64,000 nucleotides of DNA from Leptobacterium flavescens (lineage in GTDB: Bacteria; Bacteroidota; Bacteroidia; Flavobacteriales; Flavobacteriaceae). The notes under the pieces were generated by a model. That model had not been told where the DNA came from and did no database searches. It saw only the letters and a list, made by a program, of their open reading frames with translations. The stretch spans positions 248,001 to 312,000 of the forward strand of contig NZ_JAABOO010000001.1 in NCBI RefSeq assembly GCF_010671605.1, read 5' to 3'. Both the position numbers and the translations under genes were made by a program. Positions 8,767 to 15,883 of the stretch are shown piece after piece; position 1 is the first letter of the stretch, and every line of letters begins with the position of its first letter.

Positions 8767-9345
8767 CTATTTCTTTTGAAAGATCCTTTTCCTGATCCTG
8801 CTCAGGGATTCGGGGCTTACTCCAATATAACTGGCTAACTGATACTGAGGTACTCTTTTAATCAGTTCGGGCCTGTTCTTTAGAAGATCCAGGTAACGTT
8901 CTTCAGGGGAAGAGGTTTTGAAAGAAGCGAACAATTCCTGGTATTCCCCGAAATTCTCACCCGAGAGAATTCTGGATAATTGCTCAAATTTGGGAAAACG
9001 CTTATAGAATTCATTCTCTGTTTCATAGGTCCCAATGGTAAGAGTGGTATTCTCTTCGCAAACCAGATAGTGCTTACTGGGTATCTTTTTCGTAGCGCTT
9101 TCCAGAGAAGCTATTACCTGTTCTTCCGTATAAAAAAAAGTGGTTTTCTCTTCTCCGTCTACCAGGTAATATTGCCTGACCAGGCCTTTTAAATTAAAAT
9201 AGCATTCGGTAGAGATCTCCCCTTCCCGGAGCAGAACGGTTCCCTTTTTAAAGGTCCGTACAGGAATATTCTCGATCACCGCCTGGCGTTCTTCCTCGCT
9301 AAGCGTTATATATCTTGAAATATACTCAAGTAATTGATTCTTCAT
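8767..9345 (-). CDS. Crp/Fnr family transcriptional regulator
   Basis: A 192-residue regulator. Residues ~20-115 form the cyclic-nucleotide-binding-like beta barrel (TFKKGTVLLREGEISTECYFNLKGLVRQYY). A dimerisation helix follows near residues 125-140. The C-terminal winged helix includes VPQYQLASYIGVSPESLSRIRKRI. The phosphate-binding cassette of true cAMP receptors (RExxA) is not obvious, so the effector may not be cAMP. It is the common short Bacteroidota Crp type. Its target genes are unknown. Confidence 0.9.
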   Translation of the reverse strand: MKNQLLEYISRYITLSEEERQAVIENIPVRTFKKGTVLLREGEISTECYFNLKGLVRQYYLVDGEEKTTFFYTEEQVIASLESATKKIPSKHYLVCEENTTLTIGTYETENEFYKRFPKFEQLSRILSGENFGEYQELFASFKTSSPEERYLDLLKNRPELIKRVPQYQLASYIGVSPESLSRIRKRIFQKK

Positions 9346-9380
9346 GTTTGGAGAAATAGGTTCTCCAAGATAGCAAAATA

Positions 9381-10445
9381 TTACGGTTGCTCTCCTGTTT
9401 CTATTTCTTTTATCAGGTATTTTAACCTGCTTTTCTTCAATAGCTTTAAATTCTCTCCTGCCTTCTTATCATCTCCCATTTCCGTATAACACAAATATCT
9501 TAAATAAAACAGGTTTGGTTCGTCGGGTTTGATCTTTTCCAGAGCATCCACAGATTTAAGTACTCCATCGTAATCTTTGCTTAACCATTTTCTGGCCAGC
9601 AGATTAAATTCCCTTAGGTATTCAGGCGGGTACTTCCTTGAAGCGTTCGGGGAAAGGCTATTAAAATCTATTTTGGAGACCTCATTGGACCTGCGTTTAA
9701 AATACCTGTCTTCAATCAGCTTTACTATGCTCACTTTTTCTCCTTTCAGCTTTGGTAGTGTCCACATCCCTTCAGATCCCTTTATAGCTGCTATGGCTTT
9801 TTTATCTGATTTTTTACTTACGTGATGCAGGATCTTTATATTATCTATTTCACCCTGCGGATGTATGGTAAACACAGCAAAAAAATAATTTTCACCTGGG
9901 TAATAATCCTTATTTATCCGGTCGCTGAGATAAGCGTGAAAGTCCGGGCTGATGGTCCTGAACTTCAGATACAATTTGGCAGATTCTATATAAGTGGTAT
10001 CTTCTCCTGTAACCACCTTATCTCCCGGGTCTAAAGGAAGCCTGTCCAGATAACTTTCTTCGGTTATAAATATATGTCTCACAGAATCGGAGTCTAATTT
10101 TCCCTGCTCCATTTCTATCAATACCAGTTCCGCATCATTAACCTTCTCGATCAGGAATTGTCTGTCAAAACCGAATTTTATAATATTATTTTCAATCTTG
10201 TAGTCTACCGGAACACTGTTAGAAGCATTAAAAGCATAGTGCGATGATATTAACAGCTTCCTTCCCTGAGAAAACTCATATCTTAAATAGGCCTTGTGTA
10301 CCCGGTTTAAAGGTAAATCCGAATCCTTATCATAGCGTTCTGCCTTTATTTTTACCCAGGCACCGGTTAAAGTTTGCCCTCTCAGAAGACAGACAGAGCC
10401 TAAAAGCAACAGAAAACAAAGGATACTGAATTTTAATTTTTTCAT
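9381..10445 (-). CDS. Secreted TonB-C-like protein next to a BlaI/BlaR1 pair
   Basis: Starting at the ATG at 10443-10445 (MKKLKFSILCF) gives 354 residues. The upstream in-frame ATG at 10475 would place the coding start inside an operator, so it is less likely. A signal peptide ends near LLRGQT. The middle part (about residues 180-255) resembles a TonB C-terminal domain (YFFAVFTIHPQGEIDNIKILHHVS, then WTLPKLKGEKV). The C-terminal region (about 270-350) is helical and TPR-like (EPNLFYLRYLCYTEMGDDKKAG). It is transcribed divergently from the BlaI/BlaR1 pair with shared palindromes between, so it is probably a target of that repressor. Its biochemical role is not clear. Confidence 0.6.
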   Translation of the reverse strand: MKKLKFSILCFLLLLGSVCLLRGQTLTGAWVKIKAERYDKDSDLPLNRVHKAYLRYEFSQGRKLLISSHYAFNASNSVPVDYKIENNIIKFGFDRQFLIEKVNDAELVLIEMEQGKLDSDSVRHIFITEESYLDRLPLDPGDKVVTGEDTTYIESAKLYLKFRTISPDFHAYLSDRINKDYYPGENYFFAVFTIHPQGEIDNIKILHHVSKKSDKKAIAAIKGSEGMWTLPKLKGEKVSIVKLIEDRYFKRRSNEVSKIDFNSLSPNASRKYPPEYLREFNLLARKWLSKDYDGVLKSVDALEKIKPDEPNLFYLRYLCYTEMGDDKKAGENLKLLKKSRLKYLIKEIETGEQP

Positions 10446-10474
10446 AAAGCCGATTTTTACTAGTTTTACAAACA

Positions 10475-10490
10475 TACTAATAAATTAGTA
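10475..10490. promoter_or_regulatory. Palindromic operator 1, BlaI-type
   Basis: TACTAATAAATTAGTA is a perfect 7-2-7 inverted repeat in the divergent region between the TonB-C-like gene and the BlaI-like gene. It has the TACTA/TAGTA core expected for BlaI/MecI sites. Confidence 0.6.
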
Positions 10491-10492
10491 AT

Positions 10493-10512
10493 TCTACTAT
10501 AATTTTAGTAGA
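10493..10512. promoter_or_regulatory. Palindromic operator 2, BlaI-type
   Basis: TCTACTATAATTTTAGTAGA is an inverted repeat (TCTACTA-6-TAGTAGA) 26 bases upstream of the BlaI-like start codon. It shares the TACTA/TAGTA core with operator 1; the two centres are about 20 bases apart, two helical turns. Confidence 0.6.
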
Positions 10513-10537
10513 TTGGTATTATCACACTAAAATCGAT

Positions 10538-10918
10538 ATGGATCTAGAACTTACAAAAGCAGAAGAGAAGGCAATGAAAATTCTCTGGTCTATAAAAAAG
10601 GGACTTATCAGAGACATCGTTGCAAAATATGAGGAGCCCAAACCGGCCTATACAACGGTTGCCACCATTATGAAGATCCTTGAAAAGAAGGGCTTTGTGG
10701 GAAGGCAACCGATTGCGAATTCTCATGAATACTACCCTCTTATCGAAAGAACGGAATACACTAATGGTTTTATAAGATCTTTTATGAACAGATATTTCTC
10801 CAATTCATTTAAAAGTATGGTATCCGAATTCAGTAGTGAAAGCAATCTATCTACAGAAGAAATGGAGGAACTTATCGAGCATTTTAAAAAGAAAATCGAG
10901 AGTAAAAACAAAAAGTAA
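10538..10918 (+). CDS. BlaI/MecI family transcriptional repressor
   Basis: A 126-residue protein covering a winged helix (residues ~5-75: LTKAEEKAMKILWSIKKG, then AYTTVATIMKILEKKGFVGR as recognition helix and wing) and a helical C-terminal dimerisation part (SMVSEFSSESNLSTEEMEELIEHF), as in BlaI/MecI/CopY. Family members bind TACTA-type palindromes and are inactivated by proteolysis when the partner BlaR1-like protease is activated. Its stop overlaps the start of the M56 gene (TAATG), showing translational coupling. The two palindromes upstream make autoregulation likely. Confidence 0.92.
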   Translation: MDLELTKAEEKAMKILWSIKKGLIRDIVAKYEEPKPAYTTVATIMKILEKKGFVGRQPIANSHEYYPLIERTEYTNGFIRSFMNRYFSNSFKSMVSEFSSESNLSTEEMEELIEHFKKKIESKNKK

Positions 10919-12042
10919 TGGAAGTTTACCTGCTAAAGTCCAGTATTTCTTTAGTCGTTTTATATTTTTTGTATAAGCTGGTTCTAAGCTATGAACCCAA
11001 TCATCAGTTAAACAGGTTCACCGGTTTTGTCTGTATCCTTTTTTCCTGTGTTTTTACCCTAATCCCTGTGGAAGGTCTGTTCGGTTCTGATAAATATCCC
11101 CGGGTGGTAAATTACATTTTTGAGAACTCTTTGACGCCGGTAGTGGATAAAAACTCTTTTAGTATCTATCTAAGCATCTATTTTGCGGGGCTCATACTTT
11201 TTTCATTTCGTTCTCTCTACGGTCTGTTTAGCCTTGTGCTACTCTATTTCAAATCTCCTAGGTACAAACGTTGGGGATTTACCGTGGTTCAGCTAAACAG
11301 AAAAATACCTCCTTTTACTTTTTTTAATATTTTATTTATCGGTCGGCATGACCTCGAACAGGAGGATATGGAAGTGCTAATAGCACATGAACAATATCAT
11401 CGGGAGCAATTCCATTCAGTCGATACGTTACTTCTGGAGATCCTGACCGTAGTTTACTGGTTTAATCCTGCCATCTGGCTCTTCCGCAGATCTATAAAAG
11501 CTGAACATGAATATATGGTAGACCGGCAGGTCCTGGAACGCGGATTTGACCCGTTAGACTATCAGCATCTTCTTTTTCGCACGCGAACCGGAGTTTCTCT
11601 CCAACTCGGAAATCACTTTAGTAATGGCGGAGATCTTAAAAAACGCTTTAAAATGATGGAACGGGAAAGAAATAAGAATTCCTTTGCTTATCTCCGGCTT
11701 ACTCTTTTTCTGCCGGTAATGTTTGTCATATTGGCTTTCGGTTCCTCTTTCAAAACTTCTGATACCAACAGCAATGGTCAAAAAATAATACTACGCGATC
11801 ATTCCAAATCTGCTGATGGCAGATCGGCAATGGAAAATATACAAAGTGATCTTTTTACAAATGAAGAGCCTCTCTATATTTTAAAAAATGACGGGGATGA
11901 TAAATTGGTCAAACCCTCTTTTCTTCAGGAGCGTTCCCTGTCGGAAATTGAAAGCATAAATATTGTAAAAGGTGATAAAGCCAAAGAAAAATATGGTTCC
12001 AATGCAAAGAATGGCGTAGTGGAGTTTAGGCTTAAAAACTAA
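10918..12042 (+). CDS. M56 (BlaR1/MecR1-like) membrane metallopeptidase
   Basis: A 374-residue membrane protein. Helices lie at about residues 3-22, 37-55, 85-110 and 260-280. The cytosolic loop between the third and fourth carries H-E-Q-Y-H at about residue 158 followed by AEHEYMVDRQV, the M56 zinc-site pattern. The C-terminal extracytoplasmic part lacks a penicillin-binding sensor. It instead ends with a plug-like segment (IESINIVKGDKAKEKYG.NAKNGVVEF) common in Bacteroidota M56 proteins. It presumably senses a periplasmic signal and triggers loss of the BlaI-like repressor. The inducer is unknown and beta-lactams are not implied. Confidence 0.88.
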   Translation: MEVYLLKSSISLVVLYFLYKLVLSYEPNHQLNRFTGFVCILFSCVFTLIPVEGLFGSDKYPRVVNYIFENSLTPVVDKNSFSIYLSIYFAGLILFSFRSLYGLFSLVLLYFKSPRYKRWGFTVVQLNRKIPPFTFFNILFIGRHDLEQEDMEVLIAHEQYHREQFHSVDTLLLEILTVVYWFNPAIWLFRRSIKAEHEYMVDRQVLERGFDPLDYQHLLFRTRTGVSLQLGNHFSNGGDLKKRFKMMERERNKNSFAYLRLTLFLPVMFVILAFGSSFKTSDTNSNGQKIILRDHSKSADGRSAMENIQSDLFTNEEPLYILKNDGDDKLVKPSFLQERSLSEIESINIVKGDKAKEKYGSNAKNGVVEFRLKN

Positions 12043-12054
12043 TATAACCTAAAC

Positions 12055-12083
12055 AAAAAGCCGAACTTACGTTCAGCTTTTTT
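12055..12083. terminator. Bidirectional terminator between convergent genes
   Basis: AAAAAGCCGAAC-ttac-GTTCAGCTTTTTT forms a hairpin with one mismatch, flanked by an A run and a T run. It could terminate both the BlaR1-like gene (+) and the DinB-like gene (-). Confidence 0.8.
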
Positions 12084-12103
12084 AATCCATTATTTCAACT
12101 TTT

Positions 12104-12709
12104 TTATTGCTTTGGGAAATTCTCATTCGCCATAATTTCCTTGATCTGATCTACATGTCTATGTGTATGTCCGGACATAAACAAAAGTACCTGAAGTCCG
12201 TCAATTGTTCCGAAAGGTAACTCTGCGTAGTGGTTTCTCAGGTCATCATCGGTCTTTTTCAGGTATTTTATGTGTTCAGATCTCTTCTTCTTAAACTCTT
12301 TTAGAGTAGCCTTATAAGAACCGAACTTCCCTGTAGGCTCAAAAGGCTCCCGGGTCTTAACCTTATTGCTTCGATCGGTAATGATTTTAAGGAGTTGTGA
12401 ATCCGGTATTTTTACTTCAGATCGCCTGTCAGGGCTAGCCGGGGTTTTAAGTGCGTTATCGAGCATTCCGAAGATCATACTCTCTGATATAGCTATATGT
12501 TCAACACATTCGGCAATCGACCAGGATTCCGGGCTGCTTTTAAAATTTAACCGTGCATCACTCAACCCTTTAACGGTTTTCATAAGATAATCTTTGGTTT
12601 TCGCCATTTCGGTAACGGCCATCTGACGCTCAGAATCGGTTAAGTTTACATCAGAAACAGTAAAACTTACCAATAATAACATCACAATAGGGAGAATAAA
12701 TTTTTTCAT
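12104..12709 (-). CDS. DinB-like four-helix protein with signal peptide
   Basis: A 201-residue protein with an N-terminal hydrophobic signal (MKKFILPIVMLLLVSFTVS). The mature part matches the DinB/YfiT-like four-helix family: SSPESWSIAECVEHIAISE (first metal-binding His region) and LLFMSGHTHRHVDQIKEIM (His cluster near the C-terminus). These proteins bind a divalent metal through three His and include thiol transferases, but most are unassigned. Export is unusual for the superfamily yet common among Bacteroidota copies. Confidence 0.85.
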   Translation of the reverse strand: MKKFILPIVMLLLVSFTVSDVNLTDSERQMAVTEMAKTKDYLMKTVKGLSDARLNFKSSPESWSIAECVEHIAISESMIFGMLDNALKTPASPDRRSEVKIPDSQLLKIITDRSNKVKTREPFEPTGKFGSYKATLKEFKKKRSEHIKYLKKTDDDLRNHYAELPFGTIDGLQVLLFMSGHTHRHVDQIKEIMANENFPKQ

Positions 12710-13023
12710 GAGTATTTAATTTTAAGTTGTTTAAATCTTTTATCTATGACGTTTGGGTTCACAAAATTTGGACAACAAGCGGGGAATATTTTTTAAAAAG
12801 TGTCAATATTTAATTTCCCAAACCAATCCTATAAATTACAAAATTTCTCCCTTTTCTCTTAATAATTCGGCCATTCAGGCTTTCTTTTTTGAAATTATAT
12901 ATCTGATTATCTGCTTCTTACAGGAAAAACCCCTTAGCAAAAGGGGGAATACCCTAAGCGTTTTTACAGATGATTGATGTAACTTTAAAAACCTTATTCT
13001 AACAACCGTGCCAATAATTAAAA
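12710..13023. other. Intergenic region upstream of the PAS-LuxR regulator
   Basis: This 314-base AT-rich spacer lies between divergent genes. It contains the GC-rich hairpin described separately at 12929-12948 and no convincing ORF. Confidence 0.5.
12929..12958. promoter_or_regulatory. Hairpin and C5/G5 box upstream of the LuxR regulator
   Basis: ACCCCTTAGCAAAAGGGGGAATACCCTAAG contains an inverted repeat (CCCCTT-agcaa-AAGGGG) about 75 bases ahead of the regulator start. On the minus strand GGGGGAATA reads TATTCCCCC, closely resembling two boxes upstream of the eCIS operon (13822-13856). It may be an operator; the function is inferred only from this similarity. Confidence 0.35.
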
Positions 13024-13728
13024 ATGAAAAATGCTTATCAAATTGCCTATGGCAAAAGCAATGCAGATGTACTCGCAAGAGAGGAACTGTTATGGCCGGA
13101 AATCAAGAAAAAAATCTTTAAGCTTTGCGAATGTTCCAAAAATATTATGATCAGCATTTTCGATATCAGGAAAAAGACTTTTCTGAGCTGCAGCTGTTCC
13201 TACGAGGATCTTTTAGGGTATCGCCCTGCCGAGATCATAGACGGAGGCTGGAAATTCTGGTATAATCTTATCGATCCGCGGGAAGCCCGGATCATTCAGA
13301 AACAAATATCCAATTTTATCTTCTCCAGGCAGAGAGAGATCAATTCCATTTACCTGAACTATCATATCAAAACCCCGAGTGGAAAATGGTGTTTTATCAA
13401 GCATGAACTGGAATTATATCATATAAATAATGAGATCCTTCTGCTGAATTACCTCTATGACTTCTCCGATAGGGAAAGCATAGAAAAATGCCTCGGTAAA
13501 AAGATCAACTCTGTTTATTACAACAACTTGCTGGATGTGGATATCTCTTCCAGGGAACTGGAAGTTCTTAAACTGATAGCTAATGGTTTCTCCTCCAAAC
13601 AGATCGCAGATAAACTCTACATAAGCGGTCATACTGCCACTTCGCATCGTAAGCACCTCATTGAAAAATTTAAAGTAAACAACACTGCGCAACTCATCAA
13701 GAGAGCTTCCGAACTCATGCAGCTATAG
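13024..13728 (+). CDS. PAS-LuxR transcriptional regulator beside the eCIS operon
   Basis: A 234-residue cytosolic regulator. Residues ~40-150 look like a PAS fold (ISIFDIRKKTFLSCSCSYEDLLGYRP, then PSGKWCFIKHELELYHIN). The C-terminal 65 residues are a LuxR/FixJ helix-turn-helix (LDVDISSRELEVLKLIANG, SSKQIADKLYISGHTATSHRKHLIEKF). No receiver Asp domain is present, so it is not a classical response regulator. It lies 167 bases upstream of the first eCIS gene on the same strand, with similar C-rich boxes upstream of both, making it the best candidate activator of the injection system. The regulatory link is inference. Confidence 0.85.
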   Translation: MKNAYQIAYGKSNADVLAREELLWPEIKKKIFKLCECSKNIMISIFDIRKKTFLSCSCSYEDLLGYRPAEIIDGGWKFWYNLIDPREARIIQKQISNFIFSRQREINSIYLNYHIKTPSGKWCFIKHELELYHINNEILLLNYLYDFSDRESIEKCLGKKINSVYYNNLLDVDISSRELEVLKLIANGFSSKQIADKLYISGHTATSHRKHLIEKFKVNNTAQLIKRASELMQL

Positions 13729-13821
13729 AGTAAATTCCGGAATTTTAGACAATTACGCTCAAAATCCCTAAAAATGGGGATTGATCCGAAACCTTTTATT
13801 TTAAAACTTGCATAGGACAAT

Positions 13822-13856
13822 AATTACCCCCTCTAAGTAGCATTATTTCCCCCCTG
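13822..13856. promoter_or_regulatory. Paired C-rich boxes upstream of the eCIS operon
   Basis: AATTACCCCCTCT (13822-13834) and TTATTTCCCCCCTG (13843-13856) are direct, imperfect copies with their C runs about 22 bases apart, roughly two helical turns. They lie 40-75 bases upstream of the first eCIS ATG. A related box occurs upstream of the neighbouring LuxR regulator. No clear TAnnTTTG -7 box is seen nearby, consistent with activator dependence, but this is inferred. Confidence 0.4.
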
Positions 13857-13895
13857 CGATCAGCATTTAAGCAGTATTTAAAGTTTAATCAGGTT

Positions 13896-14540
13896 ATGAT
13901 TGGATCGGCTCTAAAATTATTAAGGGATGAATTGAGTAATTATGTCTTTCAAAACAAAAGGCCTACAGACGCTATTACCGAAGATGATATCATCCTGCAC
14001 AATATTGCGCTTATGGATGGGGAAACGCATGGCGACCTCAACAATAAGATCATAATTACCCTGGTTAATACGGAAGAGGAAAGCACCCTCAAAAACAACA
14101 GCAATACCATCAGAACCCTGAACGGGACCCGATATGTAGAGCCTCCGGTGTTCCTGAATCTTTACATTCTTATTTCTACGACCCTCGGACAAGATCTGCA
14201 GGATGCTTATGAGTTTGCCCTCCACCGCCTGTCGCTGGTTATCCAGTTTTTTCAGGCCAAGAAGAGTTTTACTGTTAAGAACTCCCCTTTTACAACCGTT
14301 TCCGGAGATATTACTATTTCTCAGGAAGAAAAGGACGAGCTCAGGTTAAATGTAGAATTATACACCCTCACCTTTGAGCAGATCAACCACCTCTGGGGCT
14401 CTCTGGGAGGAAAACAGGTTCCCTTTGCCATGTATAAAGTACGCCTTGTGAAGATCCAGGAGAATACCGAAGAGGATGCTCCGGTAATAGAGACCATTGA
14501 GAGAATTGAGAACATGATAAATGCCGATTGTGATGAGTAG
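13896..14540 (+). CDS. Pvc16-like (DUF4255) eCIS tail terminator protein
   Basis: A 214-residue protein that opens the eCIS operon. It matches the Pvc16/Afp16 N-terminal family (formerly DUF4255): MIGSALKLLRDELSNYV start, EDDIILHNIALMDGE strand, FLNLYILISTTLGQDLQDAYEFALHRLSLVIQFFQ core and ELYTLTFEQINHLWGSLGGKQVPFAMYKVRLVKI near the C-terminus. In Afp and PVC particles the homologue caps the distal end of tube and sheath and sets particle length together with the tape-measure protein. The typical family length is close to this one. The 3' end overlaps the next gene. Confidence 0.9.
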   Translation: MIGSALKLLRDELSNYVFQNKRPTDAITEDDIILHNIALMDGETHGDLNNKIIITLVNTEEESTLKNNSNTIRTLNGTRYVEPPVFLNLYILISTTLGQDLQDAYEFALHRLSLVIQFFQAKKSFTVKNSPFTTVSGDITISQEEKDELRLNVELYTLTFEQINHLWGSLGGKQVPFAMYKVRLVKIQENTEEDAPVIETIERIENMINADCDE

Positions 14541-15855
14541 TACCGTTTTTAAAAGGCTTTTCGAGATCCGTTTCCTGCATGATTATTTCCTGACGACAGC
14601 AGACGGAACTTCCTTTTTTGACAGGAACCTGGCAGAGAAAAAAGATCTGATCAACAAAAAACTTTCGCATAACATCTACGATATAAAAGACCTCTTCGAT
14701 ATAAATCCGCTGGAAGACACCAAAAGAAAAATGAGTGAATACAGATTGCTGATGGCAAGAACGGCACTGGGTTTTATTGTGGGAACAGAAGTAGATACGG
14801 AAAACGTGGCCGGAGAGATCCGTTATAAAGCCGTACAGGAATTTATTCCGGAGCTGAGCCTCGGTTTTTCAGTTCGCCCAAAGCTTCCCTTTTTTAACAG
14901 TATGACCAACATTAATTTAAGGCATTCCCTCCCTTCCATATACTATCTGACCAATAAAAATAAGACAGAATTGGACGAAGCAGGGCCTCCACCTTATAAA
15001 TCCCTGCCACTCTCCAATAATGTTGAAGAGCATCAGCCAGGGAAAACCTATGAAATGGGTTCATATGTCAATTTCGGTGGAACGATCAGAGAAGCACTTC
15101 AGCAAACAGACGGTAGTGATCCAACTTATTGGGAAGATACTACGGATAAACGTTTTTTAAATGCTTCCGACAGGATACTTCTTCCATCCAATTTTATCTA
15201 TCGCTTAAAAAAAGAACAGAACATCACCCAGATAAAATTTGTTCTGGAGGATGTGAGCAATACCGAAATAAAGACCATTGATAAAGGAGGGCTTGTAGCC
15301 TTAGGGGACATTCCTCTGAACTTTGAAAAGGTTGACGAGACCGATGAGAACTCTCCTCCTATTCCTTCAGATTTCTATACGTTGAAGATCACAGCTAATG
15401 CAGGGCCGGAAGTTTCCTATCCGGTTTACCTGAACAGTGAAATCTACCACAAGGATCATTTTGCACTTATAGATATCAGATTCGATGAAACAGGGTCTCC
15501 TTACAGTCTTTTGGACGCCGGAGGTTTTTTGATCACCAAAATAGACGGGGCAAACCAAAAGGTGTCTCATCCGGTTTTTGAGATCAGGTTAAGTAACAGA
15601 AGAACCTATTGGAGGTACAGAAAAGAAGGTGGATTCAGTGCACCGGAAATAGCAGCAACCGCTGCGCATTTGTCCCTTCAATCCGAGAAGCTGATATCCA
15701 TAAAACCCAAGGCTATAACCGAAGCGCTGGTTCCTTTTAAGAACGGGACCGCTCTTTTGTTGCCCCATCCCAGGATCCCGGCAATCCGGGTGGAGGAAGA
15801 GAAGATATTTTCTGAGATCTATATCAATCAGTCAAACAGATTATTAAAAAATTAA
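14521..15855 (+). CDS. Unrecognised eCIS protein with a CBM5/12-like segment
   Basis: A 444-residue protein whose start overlaps the Pvc16-like gene; ATG 14533 (MSSTVFKRLFEIRF) is an equally good start. I do not recognise a family for the whole chain. The N-terminal ~100 residues are helical and charged, the rest is beta-rich. Residues ~174-204 (GKTYEMGSYVNFGG, then GSDPTYWED) follow the pattern Y-x-x-G-x-x-V-x-x-x-G...G-x-x-P...W of chitin-type carbohydrate-binding modules (CBM5/12) and of similar surface modules in phage structural proteins. Lying between terminator and sheath genes, it is probably a structural or surface-exposed part of the particle cap. Function is unproven. Confidence 0.6.
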   Translation: MPIVMSSTVFKRLFEIRFLHDYFLTTADGTSFFDRNLAEKKDLINKKLSHNIYDIKDLFDINPLEDTKRKMSEYRLLMARTALGFIVGTEVDTENVAGEIRYKAVQEFIPELSLGFSVRPKLPFFNSMTNINLRHSLPSIYYLTNKNKTELDEAGPPPYKSLPLSNNVEEHQPGKTYEMGSYVNFGGTIREALQQTDGSDPTYWEDTTDKRFLNASDRILLPSNFIYRLKKEQNITQIKFVLEDVSNTEIKTIDKGGLVALGDIPLNFEKVDETDENSPPIPSDFYTLKITANAGPEVSYPVYLNSEIYHKDHFALIDIRFDETGSPYSLLDAGGFLITKIDGANQKVSHPVFEIRLSNRRTYWRYRKEGGFSAPEIAATAAHLSLQSEKLISIKPKAITEALVPFKNGTALLLPHPRIPAIRVEEEKIFSEIYINQSNRLLKN

Positions 15856-15883
15856 ACATTGAACCTTTTATAAAAATGGCATT

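Noticed and set aside
10918-12042. Beta-lactam resistance inducer
   Set aside because: The M56 protein lacks a penicillin-binding sensor domain and no beta-lactamase gene is adjacent.
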